The notes: generated by a model not told the origin, from the sequence alone. Shown: positions 21,990 through 35,081, counted from the first letter of the stretch. The stretch: DNA of 64,000 nt from Phaeotremella fagi (GCA_001599715.1 BCHU01000002.1:2046001-2110000); one strand, 5' to 3'. Numbers and translations: made by a program.

Positions 21990-24900
21990 ATGCCTGACCT
22001 CCTAACCCCTCAAGTCTTGGCAACGGGTCAGTCTTGACAACCCCTTTAATCTTTATCATGCTGATATTAATTCTAAACCAGCTGGACCTCTTGTACTCGA
22101 AACTTTCTTCAAACATTTTCTTGGACCTAAGTCATATAGTGAAAATGATAAAGCCAGAGCAGACGATATCCTTTTCGATGAGGGTAAGTGGAGTTCTTTG
22201 AGGTATGATCGCTGCTAATCATCTCATCACCTTCTAGCCTTTGTATTGATGAAAGTAAGTGAATTCAACTCCATTTTTTGAGCCGTTCTCTTACATGTAT
22301 TTCAGACGTTTCTTGAAATAGCAACAAAGTGAGCTACAGGACAAGGGAATTTGAGATCCAGGAGCTCACACGTTTTAGACATCCGGTTGCTGCCCTACAA
22401 CGTTTCTCTCTAGTAAGAACACCATCACCACCATGGGTAGCTCTCCATCGACTCCTCATCCCCCAAGAATCATTAACCTCAGCAGCAGACTATTTGATAA
22501 AAGGATTCGGAGGTCCAGAGATGGCATATAAAATCGCAGGAGGGACCAAATGGTGGCAAGTTCGTGCTGGGGAGGGTGTCGAAGCTGAATGGATTGTTAT
22601 GAAGAAAGAATGGAAAGAGGGTTTGGATCGTGATAAGGAAAGAGCCGGGAAGAGGGGGGCTAATGGGAAGGGTAAAGATAGTGGATTACCTGATAAACAT
22701 GCTGATGAAGGGATGGTTGGAGAGGATGGCGGAGCGGATGCTAATGGCGATTGTGAGTGATGGTTTTCTGCTTCGAATATAGACTTGTGTCTGAGAGAGA
22801 TCAGTCCGCCCTGAGATGGATCAACTGCGGTGCATGCTATATAGTAAGTGGTCGCCGATGAAATGGAAATTCTTACTAACATAAATCTAGTACATGGAGG
22901 AGCGTGAGTTCATTTGTGGTACAGAGAGACTCTGTTCCTAATCCAGATTCAGATACTACTGGGGATCTATCAACACCCACCGATACACAATCTGGCGATT
23001 CGCCAGGAAAATGCGTGGTAGATGCTTCGCGGTTCAATACAGAAGTAAGTCCAGTTAGCCTACTTACCAGGGTAACTGACATCCCATCAGAGGCTCCCCA
23101 ATACCCGTTCCCTTGCGGTATTCAAGATGTCCTGGCAGCTTACCTGTATTTGACACACCCTCCCAAAGGTGCTAAGCATCATGCGGTCGATCCCAAGAAC
23201 ATCATTCTTGCCGGTGATTCTGCTGGAGGAGGTTTGGTATGGGCTCTGTTACAGATTTTACGAGATACGGAAGGTTTGACGTTACCTGCTGGTGCCGTGT
23301 TGATTAGTCCTGTAAGCTTGATTAATCTTTCACATCAACGTCTTAGAATGAAAGCTTACATTTCCAAGTGGTCGGACCTTACACATAGTTTCCCTAGTCT
23401 ACTCCATAACACCGCAACGGTACGTTTACTTCAAAGTCCGAAGCTGATAATCAGGATATTGTCCCTCCCTATGGGTTCATACATGTGCGATCCCTTTCTT
23501 AATTACTCGTAATTGCCAAATACTAACGTACATCTTAGAAACCTTCGTCACTTTGGCCCCCACCTCCCCCTGCACTAACGGACGAAATGCAGAACCGACT
23601 ACGTTCTCGTGTGCGCGAAGCCATTTCTCGACTCAAACATGACGATCACAAAGCCGAAGAGGCAGCTAGACGAGCTTCCATCTCCTCAAAGAAGGAAGCG
23701 GAAGCCTCCCCAGTCCGCGATCCACAAGAAGTACCTGAAAGTATTCGATCATCTCATCCAGACGGTTTCTTACATGGTAAAGACGAATCAGACCTTCATC
23801 CAATCTCCAAAAAGGCCGATACAGCTGATCAACCCGGTCCAACTGGTGAACCTCACGCTAATCCTTCTCGAGCGTCTCCAGCCAAATTGTTCGAATACCT
23901 CGTCCCAAGAGAACAAAGTTCCTCTGTTCGTGGTACACAACCGACTACATTGGCTCAATGCGATGTCCCTCTCAAGATTCAGGTAGATGACGAGACAGTG
24001 GCTATCGATACTCAGGTCCAATTGTATGCTACGAATGCTCAACTTAATCATCCTTGGGTGTCACCTGTTCTGGGATATCTTGGTGGATTGCCTCCACTCT
24101 ATATTCTGGCGGGTAACAACGAAGTCTTGAGAGATGAAATCATATTTGCGTGAGTTGCTCGGTGCCATGAAACTGCTTTGAAACTGACAACGGTTGTAGC
24201 GCTCACAAGGCAGCTAACCCAGAGAAATTCCCCATTCGAGAAGACGTCAGAGCATTGTTACCGGCTTTGAATGGAATTGAAGAGAAATATGGACCCACAA
24301 ACGTTCATCTTCAAGTGTACGATGGTACGTTATGTTCTATTGAGTTATACTGAAATTAAGGCGCTTGTCACGACCTTACTCTCTTTTCGATGGCCAAATC
24401 CTCTCGTGGTGCTTTCAGAGCCATCGCATCGTTTTCAAGATGGGTTACTCCATCAGCACCGTCGTCGCTGTCAATTTCAAAATCCAATCTATCTCCCTTC
24501 CAATCAATGCAAGCATCACCTGCAAATTCTACACCGAACACACCCCGTATCGATCCAGCGACTCCGACTGTAGATCCACCAATTTCAGCTGATACCGAAG
24601 TGTTTCTCACTCCAGAACAATCAACGACTGACCTCACCCATCCAATTAAATCAGGATCATCGTCCATTCGCGGTGTCCAATTCGAAAATTTACAATTGAC
24701 CGATTCGCCAAATATCACCGCTCATCCTTCGAGAGAAGGGTCTTCTTCATCTAAACTACCTAAATTCTCTCTTTCGAGAAAATCTTCAACTTTATCTTCT
24801 CGTTCTGGGAAAAGTGATTCTGAGACTAAAGAGGAGAGGAAAGATAGTTTGAGACCTAAACATCCGGTTCATCCTGGTCATTCACCTTCTGGCGATGATG

Positions 24901-25952
24901 CTGGACCTCGCTTTGGTGATGATCCTGCGGATCATGATAGTAAAGCTAAACCTGGAAGTGCTGGACATACTGGGATATACCGAGGACCAAATGTGGGTAT
25001 CATTACTTCGGCACAACAAGAACACTTGAATGACCTCTCCCTTTAGCCCTTCACGAACCACATGATTCGAGAACGAGTTGCAACGGATGGAACTTGTCGA
25101 CCACTAGAACCTGAAAGTGAATTATCAGCGATGACGATGCCGTTAGACGAAGTCGGTATGATCAAAGAAGGACCTGCAATAAGGTATCTGACCGGACAAG
25201 CGCTTTGGGACAAGAAGTTCTCGCACGCAATAAAAACAGTGGCTAAACATCGTGAAAAGAATTTAAAACATTCAAGAACGAAGGATTCGGCTAAACTCGT
25301 TAGGATATGGCAGGAACGTGTTAGGAATCATGAAGCTAAACATGGGGAAGGGGTTGATACTGATCAAGAAGATGAGTGGGAGGAGGAACATGGCAATGGA
25401 ATGAGTGGTGGAGATGGGATCGAAGGGGTTGGTAGGAAGGAGAAAGAGAAGCCCAAGAAACCTGATTTACTTTTGGATAAGAGTTGGTCTTGGTCTTGGG
25501 CTCTGACTGGTGAATCACCTCCTCCAAGTTCGATAGTCAGTCGAAGGGATTTCGTGAGTCTTCTCATTATATCTGGAAATTCCACTGACCATTGTCAACT
25601 ATATCAGACGGAAGCTAGGAACCTCGCATTGATGGCTGACAGAATGGAAGATTCCCATCATTCACCACTACACGGTCTATCGATCTGGGTCGGCCTAGCG
25701 TCGTTTTTCTCCAACTCTTCTGAAAGAAGTAAGAAGAAACAAATCGTCGCAGAAGCCAAAAAAGTTACTCAAGCTCAATCTCAAGTTAAGGGGAAAGGCG
25801 ATACAGACGATGGAACAATCGATGTTTCCAGTAGGAACACTTCTAAAGAGAAATTAGGGGTTTCGGAGAGAACGGTAAAAAGGGGTGGGACTTTGAAGAG
25901 GTTCTCTGGGTTTTTGGGGTTAAGGAAGAATACTCTGGATAGTCAGAAATGA
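21990..25952 (+). CDS. hormone-sensitive-lipase-type alpha/beta hydrolase
   Basis: Large multi-exon gene of the HSL (Abhydrolase_3) family, which hydrolyses acyl, steryl or xenobiotic esters. It begins MPDLLTPQVLATAGPLVLET. After a variable acidic/Gly-rich insert the frame gives DQLRCMLYIHGGAFRYYWGS, with the oxyanion HGGA motif, then INTHRYTIWRFARK. The nucleophile elbow is IILAGDSAGGGL. A long insert of charged, low-complexity sequence separates this from PLYILAGNNEVLRDEI (the acid residue region) and VYDGACHDL (catalytic His; the motif is split by an intron). A Ser/Pro-rich extension of about 400 residues follows, ending RFSGFLGLRKNTLDSQK. The complete triad suggests activity; substrate and localisation are unknown. 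Some intron ends were inferred by family match. Confidence 0.82.
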
Positions 25953-26056
25953 TTGGACTTGGTCTTGTGATTATCTTGGATTTCATTTTTCGGTTTTGAT
26001 AGAGATTTCTCAGTTAACTTCTTTTTATGGATATCTCGTTTACTTTTCTTCCCTTT

Positions 26057-27422
26057 CTACTTGTTAAAGACGAATACCGTTTTACCGACTTTATTCTGCT
26101 CGAACAGTGTATAAAACTGAAATCGGAAAACATTAGTTGAACGTATTTTGTTACTTGTATGACTCACTTCCTCTGCCTGTGACAAATCAATTTTGTGTTG
26201 GATGAATTTAGCGAACAGATCGATGTTGTTTTGTAAAAGTTGTAAAGCAAGGGGGAAGAAAGTCCTAACAGAGCATCTACCGAATTGGAAACGGATACTG
26301 CAATAATCAATCAGCAACAAAGCTCCTACAACCGGACTTGCTGAAATCTACCCACTTTTTGTTATACAGCACTGAACCCTCTAAAGCAATGGAATGATTA
26401 TGGACACCACAACTACTGATGACTCCATATGGTCTAACGAGGTCCACGGCAGTAAGGAGAGCAGGTGGATGACCAACAACCTCTAGAACTGCGTCCGCCC
26501 CTCTTCCGTCCGTTTCTTTCTTCACTGCTTCTTTCAATTCATCAATCGGAAGAGCTATAGCCCCATGTTCTTCTGCTTGTTTCAATCTCGTCAATGAGAG
26601 ATCTGTCGCATAAACTTTTTCGAATAACGTCACTGCTGATGAGATAGCACATAATCCAACCTATTCTTCATCAATCACAAATTTCACATATGAAAACAAG
26701 CATGAAAAAAACACTTACAGGTCCACAACCTACGACCACACATACCCCTTTCTTAGGAACGGAACCAGACAAAACATCTTCCATGCCCCAATAACCAGAA
26801 TCGTCAGCTAAACGTCGAGCATTCCAGGCTGTACTGTAACCGGTTGGTAGGATGTCCGTCATGATGATAGCGACTTCTTCAGGTATGTTTGAAGGGATTG
26901 GGAAAAGTGAGGAATCGGCTAGAGGGATCTTGACGTATTCAGCTTGACAACCTTGTAGAGCTGGTTGACCGAAGACTTTGCCCTCTGGACATCGGGACGT
27001 GTGACCTAGTTTACAGTAGAAACATGATCCTATAGACCAGATTCAGAGTTTATTTTTAACAGTATTTGGAAGAGAATTGAAAGAAGAATAGCTTACCGCA
27101 ACTAGTCGAAAATGGTGCCAACACTATTTGACCTAATTCAAAATTCGTCACCCCATCTCCCTTCTCCACAATTTCACCAAGAACTTCATGGCCAAGTATG
27201 AAATCATACGTCTCCGGAGCATCATGTCCACGATAGATATGTAAATCAGAACCTGAAGTTTTAATCACACTATCAGCTTCAGTCGTCCGATTAACTCCTG
27301 GACTTACCACATAAACCTGATTGTCTGACTTTCAAGATGACATCTCGTGGTGTTTCGATTTTTGGGATTGGGACTTCTTCAACTGCTATTTTGTATGGTG
27401 ATTTTAGGACTACGCCTTTCAT
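26057..27422 (-). CDS. zinc-dependent alcohol dehydrogenase (MDR family)
   Basis: Medium-chain dehydrogenase of the formaldehyde/alcohol dehydrogenase-like group. It starts MKGVVLKSPYKIAVEEVPIP. The catalytic zinc ligands are in RQSGLCGSDLHIYRGHD and LGHEVLGEIV. A structural-zinc-type Cys cluster follows (STSCGSCFYCKLGHTSRC). The Rossmann fold starts at KKGVCVVVGCGPV with Asp at YATDLSLTR, which favours NAD. GADAVLEVVGHPPAL and a C-terminal DLFAKFIQHKIDLSQAEE complete the fold. Several short introns were read by frame. It could be a glutathione-independent formaldehyde dehydrogenase or a general alcohol dehydrogenase; the sequence does not settle the substrate. Confidence 0.88.
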
Positions 27423-27934
27423 TGTCTTAGGAAGTTGTTGGCTTGACATTCTGAATGATGACTTGCGTCGTTGTAGTTGTTTAGAACAGATGGATACTTT
27501 TATTCTTTCTCCTGGACTGTTCTTCGTTCGGCATTCAATAACCGACTCTTGAATATAGGACGAAGACGAACTTACGCAGTGCTTATTCGTTCAGTTTCTC
27601 AGTTTGTCTTTCATTTCTTATACCTTCTCTTGCCTGGATATCAGCAACTGTTGCTAGTTGGAACTTGATGTCGGAAGATTGAAGGGGAAAAAAATAGGAA
27701 TCAAATCGATACATTTTCAACAGCTACAATTAATTACTTCTTCGACAACTTTCCTTTCTCGTTCGAAATACAAACAAACAATTGAGCGAACAACCTGTTT
27801 ACGTGGGTTTTTGGATTTTACTACTATTTTACTACTAAAACAAACAGAATATTATAAAACACTACTAAGAAACAAACGGATACTGGAACTAGGCGGTAAC
27901 TGAAAGGTTAACGAGTCCAGGAAAAACAATTTGT
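27423..27934. other. intergenic region between ADH and a secreted-protein gene
   Basis: No gene is supported. Small open frames here have no features. It is A/T-rich, with the ADH promoter on one side and the 3' end of the next minus-strand gene on the other. Confidence 0.5.
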
Positions 27935-28506
27935 TTAGAGGATACCACCTAAGATACCGGTGACTGAGAGGTCGAGGTCGAGGTTGAGTTCGATATCGAG
28001 AACTTCGAGAATTGGTTCCCATGGGTGGCTTTCACAGAACTCAACCTACGATTTGGAAATCAGTATCGATACGATATCATGGTTGTTAAATTCACTTACA
28101 CAGGTTGGGTTACATTGAGTGGTTGGACCGTTGCACCACATGTTGTTGTTGTGGCAGTTGTAACTGAAATACATGTTTTAGTACGAAAATTCAAGAAGAA
28201 TTTCAAAAACCAAAGAACTCACCCAGGAGCTGGGTTACATTGACCAGAACCTTCATTGTATCCGCAACCTTTTGGACATTCGTGCCAGTTCTTCTTGGAA
28301 TCTTGGAACCAATCACAACCGTATTGTGCTGGTGGTCGGCTTTGAGTTGGACCGCATGAAGGTTGGAAACCTTTGGGGTAACATGGGTAGTGAGTTGGAT
28401 CGAAGGATGATCCACCACGAGGAGCTGGGGTCACTGGAGCTGGGACTGGTGAAGCGATAGCAGCTGGGATAGCGAGGAGAGCAAGAACAGCGTAGACTGA
28501 GTACAT
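27935..28506 (-). CDS. small secreted Cys-rich protein
   Basis: Three-exon gene of about 150 residues. The ATG at 28506 (MYSVYAVLALLAIPAAIASP) gives a clear signal peptide; an in-frame upstream ATG at 28638 would bury it, so I rejected it. The mature part is rich in Pro, Gly and Cys (HYPCYPKGFQPSCGP, YGCDWFQDSKKNWHECPKGC), about ten Cys in all. The C-terminal exon ends in an aliphatic tail (LDIELNLDLDLSVTGILGGIL) that could be a membrane or GPI-type tail but lacks an obvious omega site. No known domain is recognised. It looks like a typical fungal small secreted protein, with a TATA box 137 bp upstream. Confidence 0.7.
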
Positions 28507-28642
28507 GGTTATGATTTGTTTGGTTATGGGTTTTAAGTAAGTTTGGTTTTGGTTGTTTGTTTTGGTTGTTTGAGTTTGATTGGATTGTTGAAGTGAAGAA
28601 CTGATGAAGAAAAAGAAAACAATTCGACGAGAAATCATGTCC

Positions 28643-28650
28643 TATTTATA
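28643..28650 (-). promoter_or_regulatory. TATA box of the small secreted-protein gene
   Basis: On the minus strand this reads TATAAATA, about 137 bp before the ATG at 28506. The stretch between is C/A-rich on that strand, like a fungal leader of a highly expressed gene. Confidence 0.45.
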
Positions 28651-30607
28651 TGTCTGAATCCGACCTCTCGGAACCATACAAAACACCTCAAAATCGAAAA
28701 TCGCCATATATTCTCATACATTCGACCAAGAAACGTTCACGATCGAAGCTAACACGTTCATCTGATCAAGAACAAATGAAAATGTAACGATATTGGTTGT
28801 CGATGGAGTGAACTTTCTATCGCTAGCTCAACTCCACCTTACTCGGATACCAAAAATTGTGTAACATCAGGCATCGAGCTAAGCAAGGGAGAGTCATCTT
28901 TTCTTCAAGAACCACAAATTTTGCTGATCGACGACATGGTGCTGAAACGAGGTTGAACGATGGGGTAGACAGAGATTTCGCCAATTGATCACTTGTCGAC
29001 GTTGATTTTTAGTGTCTTTGTGTTTTACGATCTTAGCGATATTAGTGGAGCTTGAATCCACTTGATGAGAACTGACGAGAACGATCGATAACAATTGGAA
29101 ACCCTCCAGGAAAACCCACTTTGAATCTTAATTTGAGCGATTTCAGCTCCTCAACCAATCAAGTTTCCTCGGATGCTGAAGAATACTCTTTATGGAAAAC
29201 CAATGAAATTGGTGCAAGTGGATAACCAAGACTTAGACTGGTTCAGTTTAGGATAATCCTACCGGAAGCGCTTTGACGTCGGCATAGGTACTTCCAGGAG
29301 AGAATGATGAATTGCTGGAAACATCGTCGTGTACCGTAAGAGCTCGGTATTACGATCCCATGTTAGTGGGTTAAAGCATTTTGACAATTAAGTGGGGCGT
29401 AACATGTGTCCGAGAATCTCGCAAACACTGTACTCTGGTATTGTGAACGATTCAAGGTCAATCCTTGCAACAACGGAATGTAAATTGGACAGGATCATCA
29501 TCTACGTACTGCCTGATAGTAGGGAGAAAGAGTCGCATATGAAAACACTTCGCATTTACAAACGTCTTTCAAACTCCGATGCTTCGTTCAGAAATCCGGT
29601 GGGGTCAAGCAAACACAATGATGAAATTTACACAATTCCAATGGAAAGTGTACAACAATAATATCGTAAAGCTCATAAAGTCGGTATAGTATCGATCACA
29701 GTGGTGTAACCATGCCAAGTGGTCCTTCGGAATAACTATCCTATTTCCAACGAGAAACCCCAGGACGAGAAGGTGAAAAATACCAGTTGAAGCGTCGTAC
29801 AAATTCTTCTGCCACATTTAGCAGAATTACCCAATTTCACGCATCTACATACTTCATTTCGTTGGGGTATTTTTGATCATATGCTTTTCCGGTTTATGTC
29901 TCTACCTTTCTTGTTTCGCTCGGTCTTGAACAATAAGATGTACATACTTTGGATTGACTAGTGTAAACAACCATTCGATGTAGTCACGCACGATCTCAGC
30001 CCCAACTTTGGAGTATTTTCAGCACTTCAGGTCAGCTAATTGCCACATTGCAATTTTACTGATTCGAAATAGTTCTGCATCAGTGGAGTCAATATTGTAG
30101 CATTGAACTTTATGTATAAACTAGTTAATGACAACGAATTTATGTCTGCTCTGTCCTAATGAATGCCAAGATTAAGCTGAGCCGATGATCCCCCAACGAT
30201 CATCGGTAATTGTAATATCCTTCATCAAAAGCCATTGACGATGTGGGGAACGAGTACGTTGTCACCAATCTTGAGGGGAACCACAGAAACGTGACGCTTA
30301 AAGATATTACAGTAATAAAGCTACCGAATTCCTACCATCCTTGTGAAGCATAACAATTCTCCTGGTGCTCCTGTTACCAGGTAACCGTAAATACGCTTCT
30401 CGTAACTATTAAACTCTATTAGATCCCGAAGATCCGCAACTAACTAAACAGTATGTCACGGAATAAATACATTCCAGTAGATCCGATCGACATCTCCACG
30501 TAGACCGATGCAGCATGTGACTATTCAACTGTTCCTACGTACGATGGATGCTTTGTTCCCCAATATTCGACTAGAGGAGGGATGGGAGGTCGAAAAACAT
30601 TATCGTC
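28651..30607. other. about 2-kb gene-poor stretch
   Basis: I find no convincing gene on either strand. The longest frames (28894-29094 minus, 29392-29661 plus, 29605-29817 minus) lack domains, signal peptides or plausible spliced extensions. No repeats or tRNA were seen. It could hold a noncoding transcript, a decayed gene or an extended regulatory region. Confidence 0.4.
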
Positions 30608-32778
30608 TCACTTTTTCCCCTTCTTCGTATCTCCTTCACCTTCCTTTATCCATCTTTTAGGGACCCCTCTAGCAACCAAAGCTTCAGTGATAATCTTGAC
30701 TTGGGATCCTTGTACCATGATCTCCTGAAGATTCAATTTGGGTGATGCACCCTGTAGAGGTTGAACTGCGAAAAATCCAGTCAGATATCTCTAACAAATA
30801 GAACCGTCGTTTCTCGACGTACCCGATGCAGATCCTGCACACAACTTCCTCAACTCTTCAGCGAATTCGTCAACATCCACTGAAAAAGTTTCTAATCCAA
30901 CGACATGTGTTACAGTTTTTCTCGCCTGTCTCGTCTTGACAGATAACGTGATAGGCGAGAGTGCTCCCTTCCTGTTTTCAGGTCAGTCTCGTTCCTCCTT
31001 CTTTGTTTAAAACTTACTTCATCACACCACCAACGGAAACGGACCAGGTCACTCCCGATTTCAATTTTTTCAAGACGTCATCTTTAGTCATTCGTTCCCC
31101 TGGTGAAGGTTTTTTAATACCAACAGCCCGACCCAGTTCCTCATCAAGTAAGATATAACGATGATCCTTCGGATCTACAAGGTTGTGCTTCGTGATATAG
31201 TCTTCCATGAGTGATTTCAGAGACGACGAAGGTTGAAGGGATGATTTGCTGGATATGGGATTTAGCATACCGGTGGTACGAGAACGTGATAACTCACTCA
31301 ACACCACATGCCTCCCAGAATGGTATTGCGCCACTACTAGGCTTCCACATTTCCTCAATGACAATTTCTTTCCCTTTCCCCTTGCTCCCACCTAAAGTTT
31401 GACCATCTCCTTGAGCGGCAGCTTCTCTTGCAGCCTTTTTTGCGGCTTTCAACTCTTCTTCAGCCACAGTTACATAAGGCACATGTGAATCCAACGATGG
31501 ATGTGTGTGGTCAAATCTATCATCCGTTGGTTAGTCTTTCTCAAAAAAAAAAAGCAAACCCATACCCAGTCACGACAAATTCCCCTTTCACTTCTTTAAC
31601 CTTCAGTATCCCTTCTTTCCCGGCTTCCTTCATCCATTTTCCTAATTTTTTCCATTCCGATTTAGCGATCACTACATTCTCACGTTGATCTTTCGGTATG
31701 TAGGCTGGTCGATTGGGCAGTACGTGAGCAGAGTAAAGCAACGATGCCGGCATCGGAAATGACAGCGATTGCTGTTTCAACGCTTGCAGTAAGGACAAAG
31801 ATAATAAAGTAGAGATTTCCGTTGGGTCTAGATTATTGGATATCGAACTTGAAGGCGTATTCGATTCGACGGTACTAGGTTCTGACAGAGTCAAATTCTC
31901 TACCGCAGGTAAAGGTGATTTGGGTCGAGATGGTCCAGCTTCAGCTGGAGGTGAAACTAATGGATGAATAGGAGGTGGAAGAGTAAATGTCGGTAACGTA
32001 GGTTTCGAGCCCATTTTCCATAGACTGAAAATATGAGTCAGCGTTCGGTGTTGAACCTTGACTCACTGGTCATCAATGATGCACAAGATATCCGCAAATC
32101 TACCTTCATCTCTATCCACACCAGCATTCACATTCCTGTTGAGAGTATCCCAAGCTCCTTTCATACCACCAGGAGCAACAACTCGACCGACACCTACGTA
32201 GCGGACCTCTGATGATCCGTTATGTTCTGCAACAACAAAGGAGACCAATCCACCTTCTGGTACGTCAGGTAGTAGATGAGGGCGCATTAGATTTCTGACA
32301 GCTGGTAGAAATAGAGGTGCACCTGTGAGTAATGGTGGTGGGAGAGGAAAATGAAGTTGGATGATCGGTAATGGAGGAATAGGTAGTGGTGTTGCCAATA
32401 GATAGACTTTTTTATGTTAATAGACAGAACATATATATTCACTTACGAGTTGGCACAAATTCCTTCGAGTTTCTACCTAAAGTCATCCAAATAGGATCAC
32501 CTTCAGAATTGGTATACAAACTCTGATACATGATCAGCATTGTTTCATATCATTTACCTACTTACACCTTGTACACCACCACTGGTCTCCATGTTTCCAC
32601 TCCTGACTCCCTCGGGAACGATGAGTTTACCAATCTCTTTACTGGAGACCTGAGCATCTTCATTACTGTCCGTATTGAAAGGAGGATATTGCTCTATGAT
32701 AGACGTTATCAGTTGTCGTCTTGCTGATGATCTAAGAGGAGTAGCTGTGCCATGATGAGCTAAAGCTTTCTTGAACAT
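30608..32778 (-). CDS. TMA64: eIF2D (ligatin/Tma64) translation factor
   Basis: eIF2D/Tma64 recycles 40S subunits after termination and can deliver tRNA to the ribosomal P site. It starts MFKKALAHHGTATPLRSSAR, the diagnostic family N-terminus. A PUA domain follows (VYTNSEGDPIWMTLGRNS, LPDVPEGGLVSFVVAEHNG, GVGRVVAPGGMKG), then a Pro/Ser linker, a winged-helix/SWIB-like part (LSLLQALKQQSLSFPMPASL, WKKLGKWMKEAGKEG) and a second SWIB/MDM2-like block (LMEDYITKHNLVDPKDHRYI, LDEELGRAV). The C-terminal SUI1 domain has KTRQARKTVTHVVGLETF and QGSQVKIITEALVARGVPKR. The full domain order is present and the length is typical, with several short introns. Confidence 0.93.
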
Positions 32779-33878
32779 CCTCAAAGATTAAAGATCAATT
32801 TTGGTAGAGCAAAATACATACAAAACATTGCTGTACTCGTAGGTACTCGTAGGTAACATGAAACCTCACAACTTGGAAGCGGTAGTACACGTCATTTCTC
32901 ACGCATGATGCTTTCTTTTCTCTTCCATGCATCAGCTTTTCGATATATCATATGTTTATAACAATCTGGGAACAAATAAGTAACTACATACACGCACTTG
33001 GACATGTAAGCAATCGAAAAATCCAAGACAAAAACCAAAAAAAATCATCGCCGGTGCGAGATTCCCACCGAGACATGGTTACGTTCTACTGAATTGAAGA
33101 ACAATTCATCTGAATCAAATTGTCACTTCTAACAGTATTCGCATCCACCGCGTTAGCAACCTGAATCAAGTCTTATTCACCCTTGTAGGTGACTACTTGC
33201 TCCGAGTATGTTTAACGACATTTACTGCGAGAAAGCGTCGTACGTTCGCGTGCACTGAAATCACAGAAATGCTTCGATTCCGCGATAGATCTCATGAGTA
33301 CGATGTGAGATCAGGATTGGACATATCATTCGAAGATACATGTATGATGGACTTGTATTTTCAGGATCTATGCAGGTGCTAATGAGATGAGAGGAAGACT
33401 ACATTCCAAGACGTGCAAGAGATCTGACCGCTTATGCTTGGCAGTTCGCAGATCTCAACGAAGACCCCCCAAAAAATCGGATTCTCTGAACTTAAGTCCA
33501 GCTGATGAATATTCAGCTTGAAAAAACGAACTACGATCCTTCGCTCAATGTACGCTACCAAGATTCCTGGTATCAATTTGGGCTTGTAGATTCGTAAGCC
33601 ACGAGATCTTGCTTGCATCATCAGTGTGACTGTAAACTCGTACATTAGATTTTCAGGATTTGAGTGGCTTCAAACCAAAGTTGGCGGTCATCGTTGCAAC
33701 CTCAACACAAAAGTCTTCAGTCTAGAACGAAATTCCTCAATCGAGATTCTTCAAGGCTGGTATCTGTCCCACTTGAGTAGACCTACAGTATATATGACCT
33801 TTGATTACAAATTCTGTTCTTCATTCATCTCCATTCTTCAAATTTTTGTTGTGGGGCGACGACTTGGTACAAAGCGAA
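32779..33878. other. 1.1-kb intergenic region before the CPL1-like cluster
   Basis: No gene is supported. Short frames at 33197-33645 lack features. A small tandem repeat (TACTCGTAGG twice near 32835) occurs close to the eIF2D start. A T-arm-like sequence at 33051-33078 was considered and rejected as a tRNA. Confidence 0.45.
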
Positions 33879-35081
33879 ATGACCGTCATGTTCTCCTTCG
33901 CTCTACTGCTCGCTATCTATCTGTCTCAGGTATTCGTTTACGCTGCTTCAGCGTTCGTTGGCTGTGTAGCTATTTATCCTTCTGACAGTGTTATGGCTAC
34001 TTCTCAAAATGGAGGGGAGGCTTGTGCAGTGAGTTTATGCTGTTCATTACCTAATTGCAAGCTGAAGTGAAATGATAGACCGCTTGTAATACACAAAATC
34101 GTCTTTACTCATATTCGACAGTAGGAGCAGGTACTACCTCGTGTTACTGCTCCAACACACCTCCCTCACGGGCATCATATGCTACTGGAACTGGCACAGG
34201 CTCGAACGGTGCGACTTGTGGAGCCGGACAATACAGAGTATGTCCTTTAGTTTGAATGTGATAAGCAATGAAGCTGACAGATTCATTGCAGGCCTACGAC
34301 ACTATGACACAAGAAAGTTTTTCAGGCTGTTATAAATCGATTCAACCATCTAACAATCAAGTAACCAAGCCATCCCAATCATCTATCCTGGGATGTTTTA
34401 TAGCCTGTCAGCAATATAGAGTTACGAGTGTATCAGCCGATACGAGTAGCGCAGGATTCACCTGTACATGTTACGACGCAGCTCTGTCCTCATTGAACGG
34501 ACAGACTACGACATGTGGACCTAATTCTGGCCCGAACGATAAATCGTTTTTCGTTTATTCACATACTCCAGGTACATATGGTAATCAAGCATCTCAACTA
34601 CCTAGAAGACAGTTGAAGGAAAGACTGCTGATTGCTCAAGAGGTGATTAACGCTGATGTGAATAGGGCTCATTGTCCTGAACCGTTGGTTCCTTGTAGAG
34701 TAAATGGTGTCAACGAGTCTTTCGAGGTAAGTCGAGAAGAACAATCTTGAGACCTATTCATTCTTGAGCCATCAACACCGAGCTAATCATAAAACTTGTA
34801 GTGTATTGATCCAATGACAGAACTAGAATCTTGTGGCGGTTGTGTATCAGGGCATTTCAACCTCCAAACAATATCTGAAGGTAGAGAGTAAGTCGCTGAT
34901 GTGAAAAGCTTGCAGAATTTAATTACTGACTATTTACAGCTGTACTGCAATCCCTGGTGTAAAAATGGGTGGTGTAACCTGTACGGCAGGGATATGTGAG
35001 GTTACACAATGTCTGCCAGGTTACATCAAAACCAATAAATCACTTGGGGGAGCTTGTATTCCCCGTCGAAATAGGCGATAA
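33879..35081 (+). CDS. secreted CPL1-like protein, tandem copy 1
   Basis: Multi-exon gene. The signal peptide is MTVMFSFALLLAIYLSQVFV (a start at the second Met, 33888, aligns better with the paralogs). Two Cys-rich WSC-like segments follow (FVGCVAIY to SCYCSNTPP; FSGCYKSIQ to FTCTCYD). Next is a strongly conserved link, SQLPRRQLKERLLIAQE then NADVNRAHCPEPLVPCRV. The CPL1-like domain is CIDPMTELESCGGCVSGHF, DCTAIPGVKMGGVTC, CEVTQC and a basic end (IPRRNRR). The domain is named after the secreted Cryptococcus protein Cpl1 and is common in basidiomycete secretomes; biochemical activity is not established from sequence. Introns interrupt the CPL1 domain at positions shared with copies 2 and 3, which supports tandem duplication. 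Confidence 0.85.

Noticed and set aside
28507..28638. Upstream in-frame ATG at 28638 for the small secreted protein
   Set aside because: It would place 44 residues, including a Lys/Asn/Thr-rich stretch, before the signal peptide and lies close to the TATA box, so it is probably leader or untranscribed.
29392..29661. 89-codon frame in the gene-poor stretch
   Set aside because: No domain, signal, or spliced extension; composition looks random.
33051..33078. T-arm-like sequence (GGTGCGAGATTCCCACC) with nearby T run on the minus strand, possible tRNA
   Set aside because: The loop lacks the TTC of the T-loop, and no D-arm, anticodon arm or matching acceptor strand is present on either strand.
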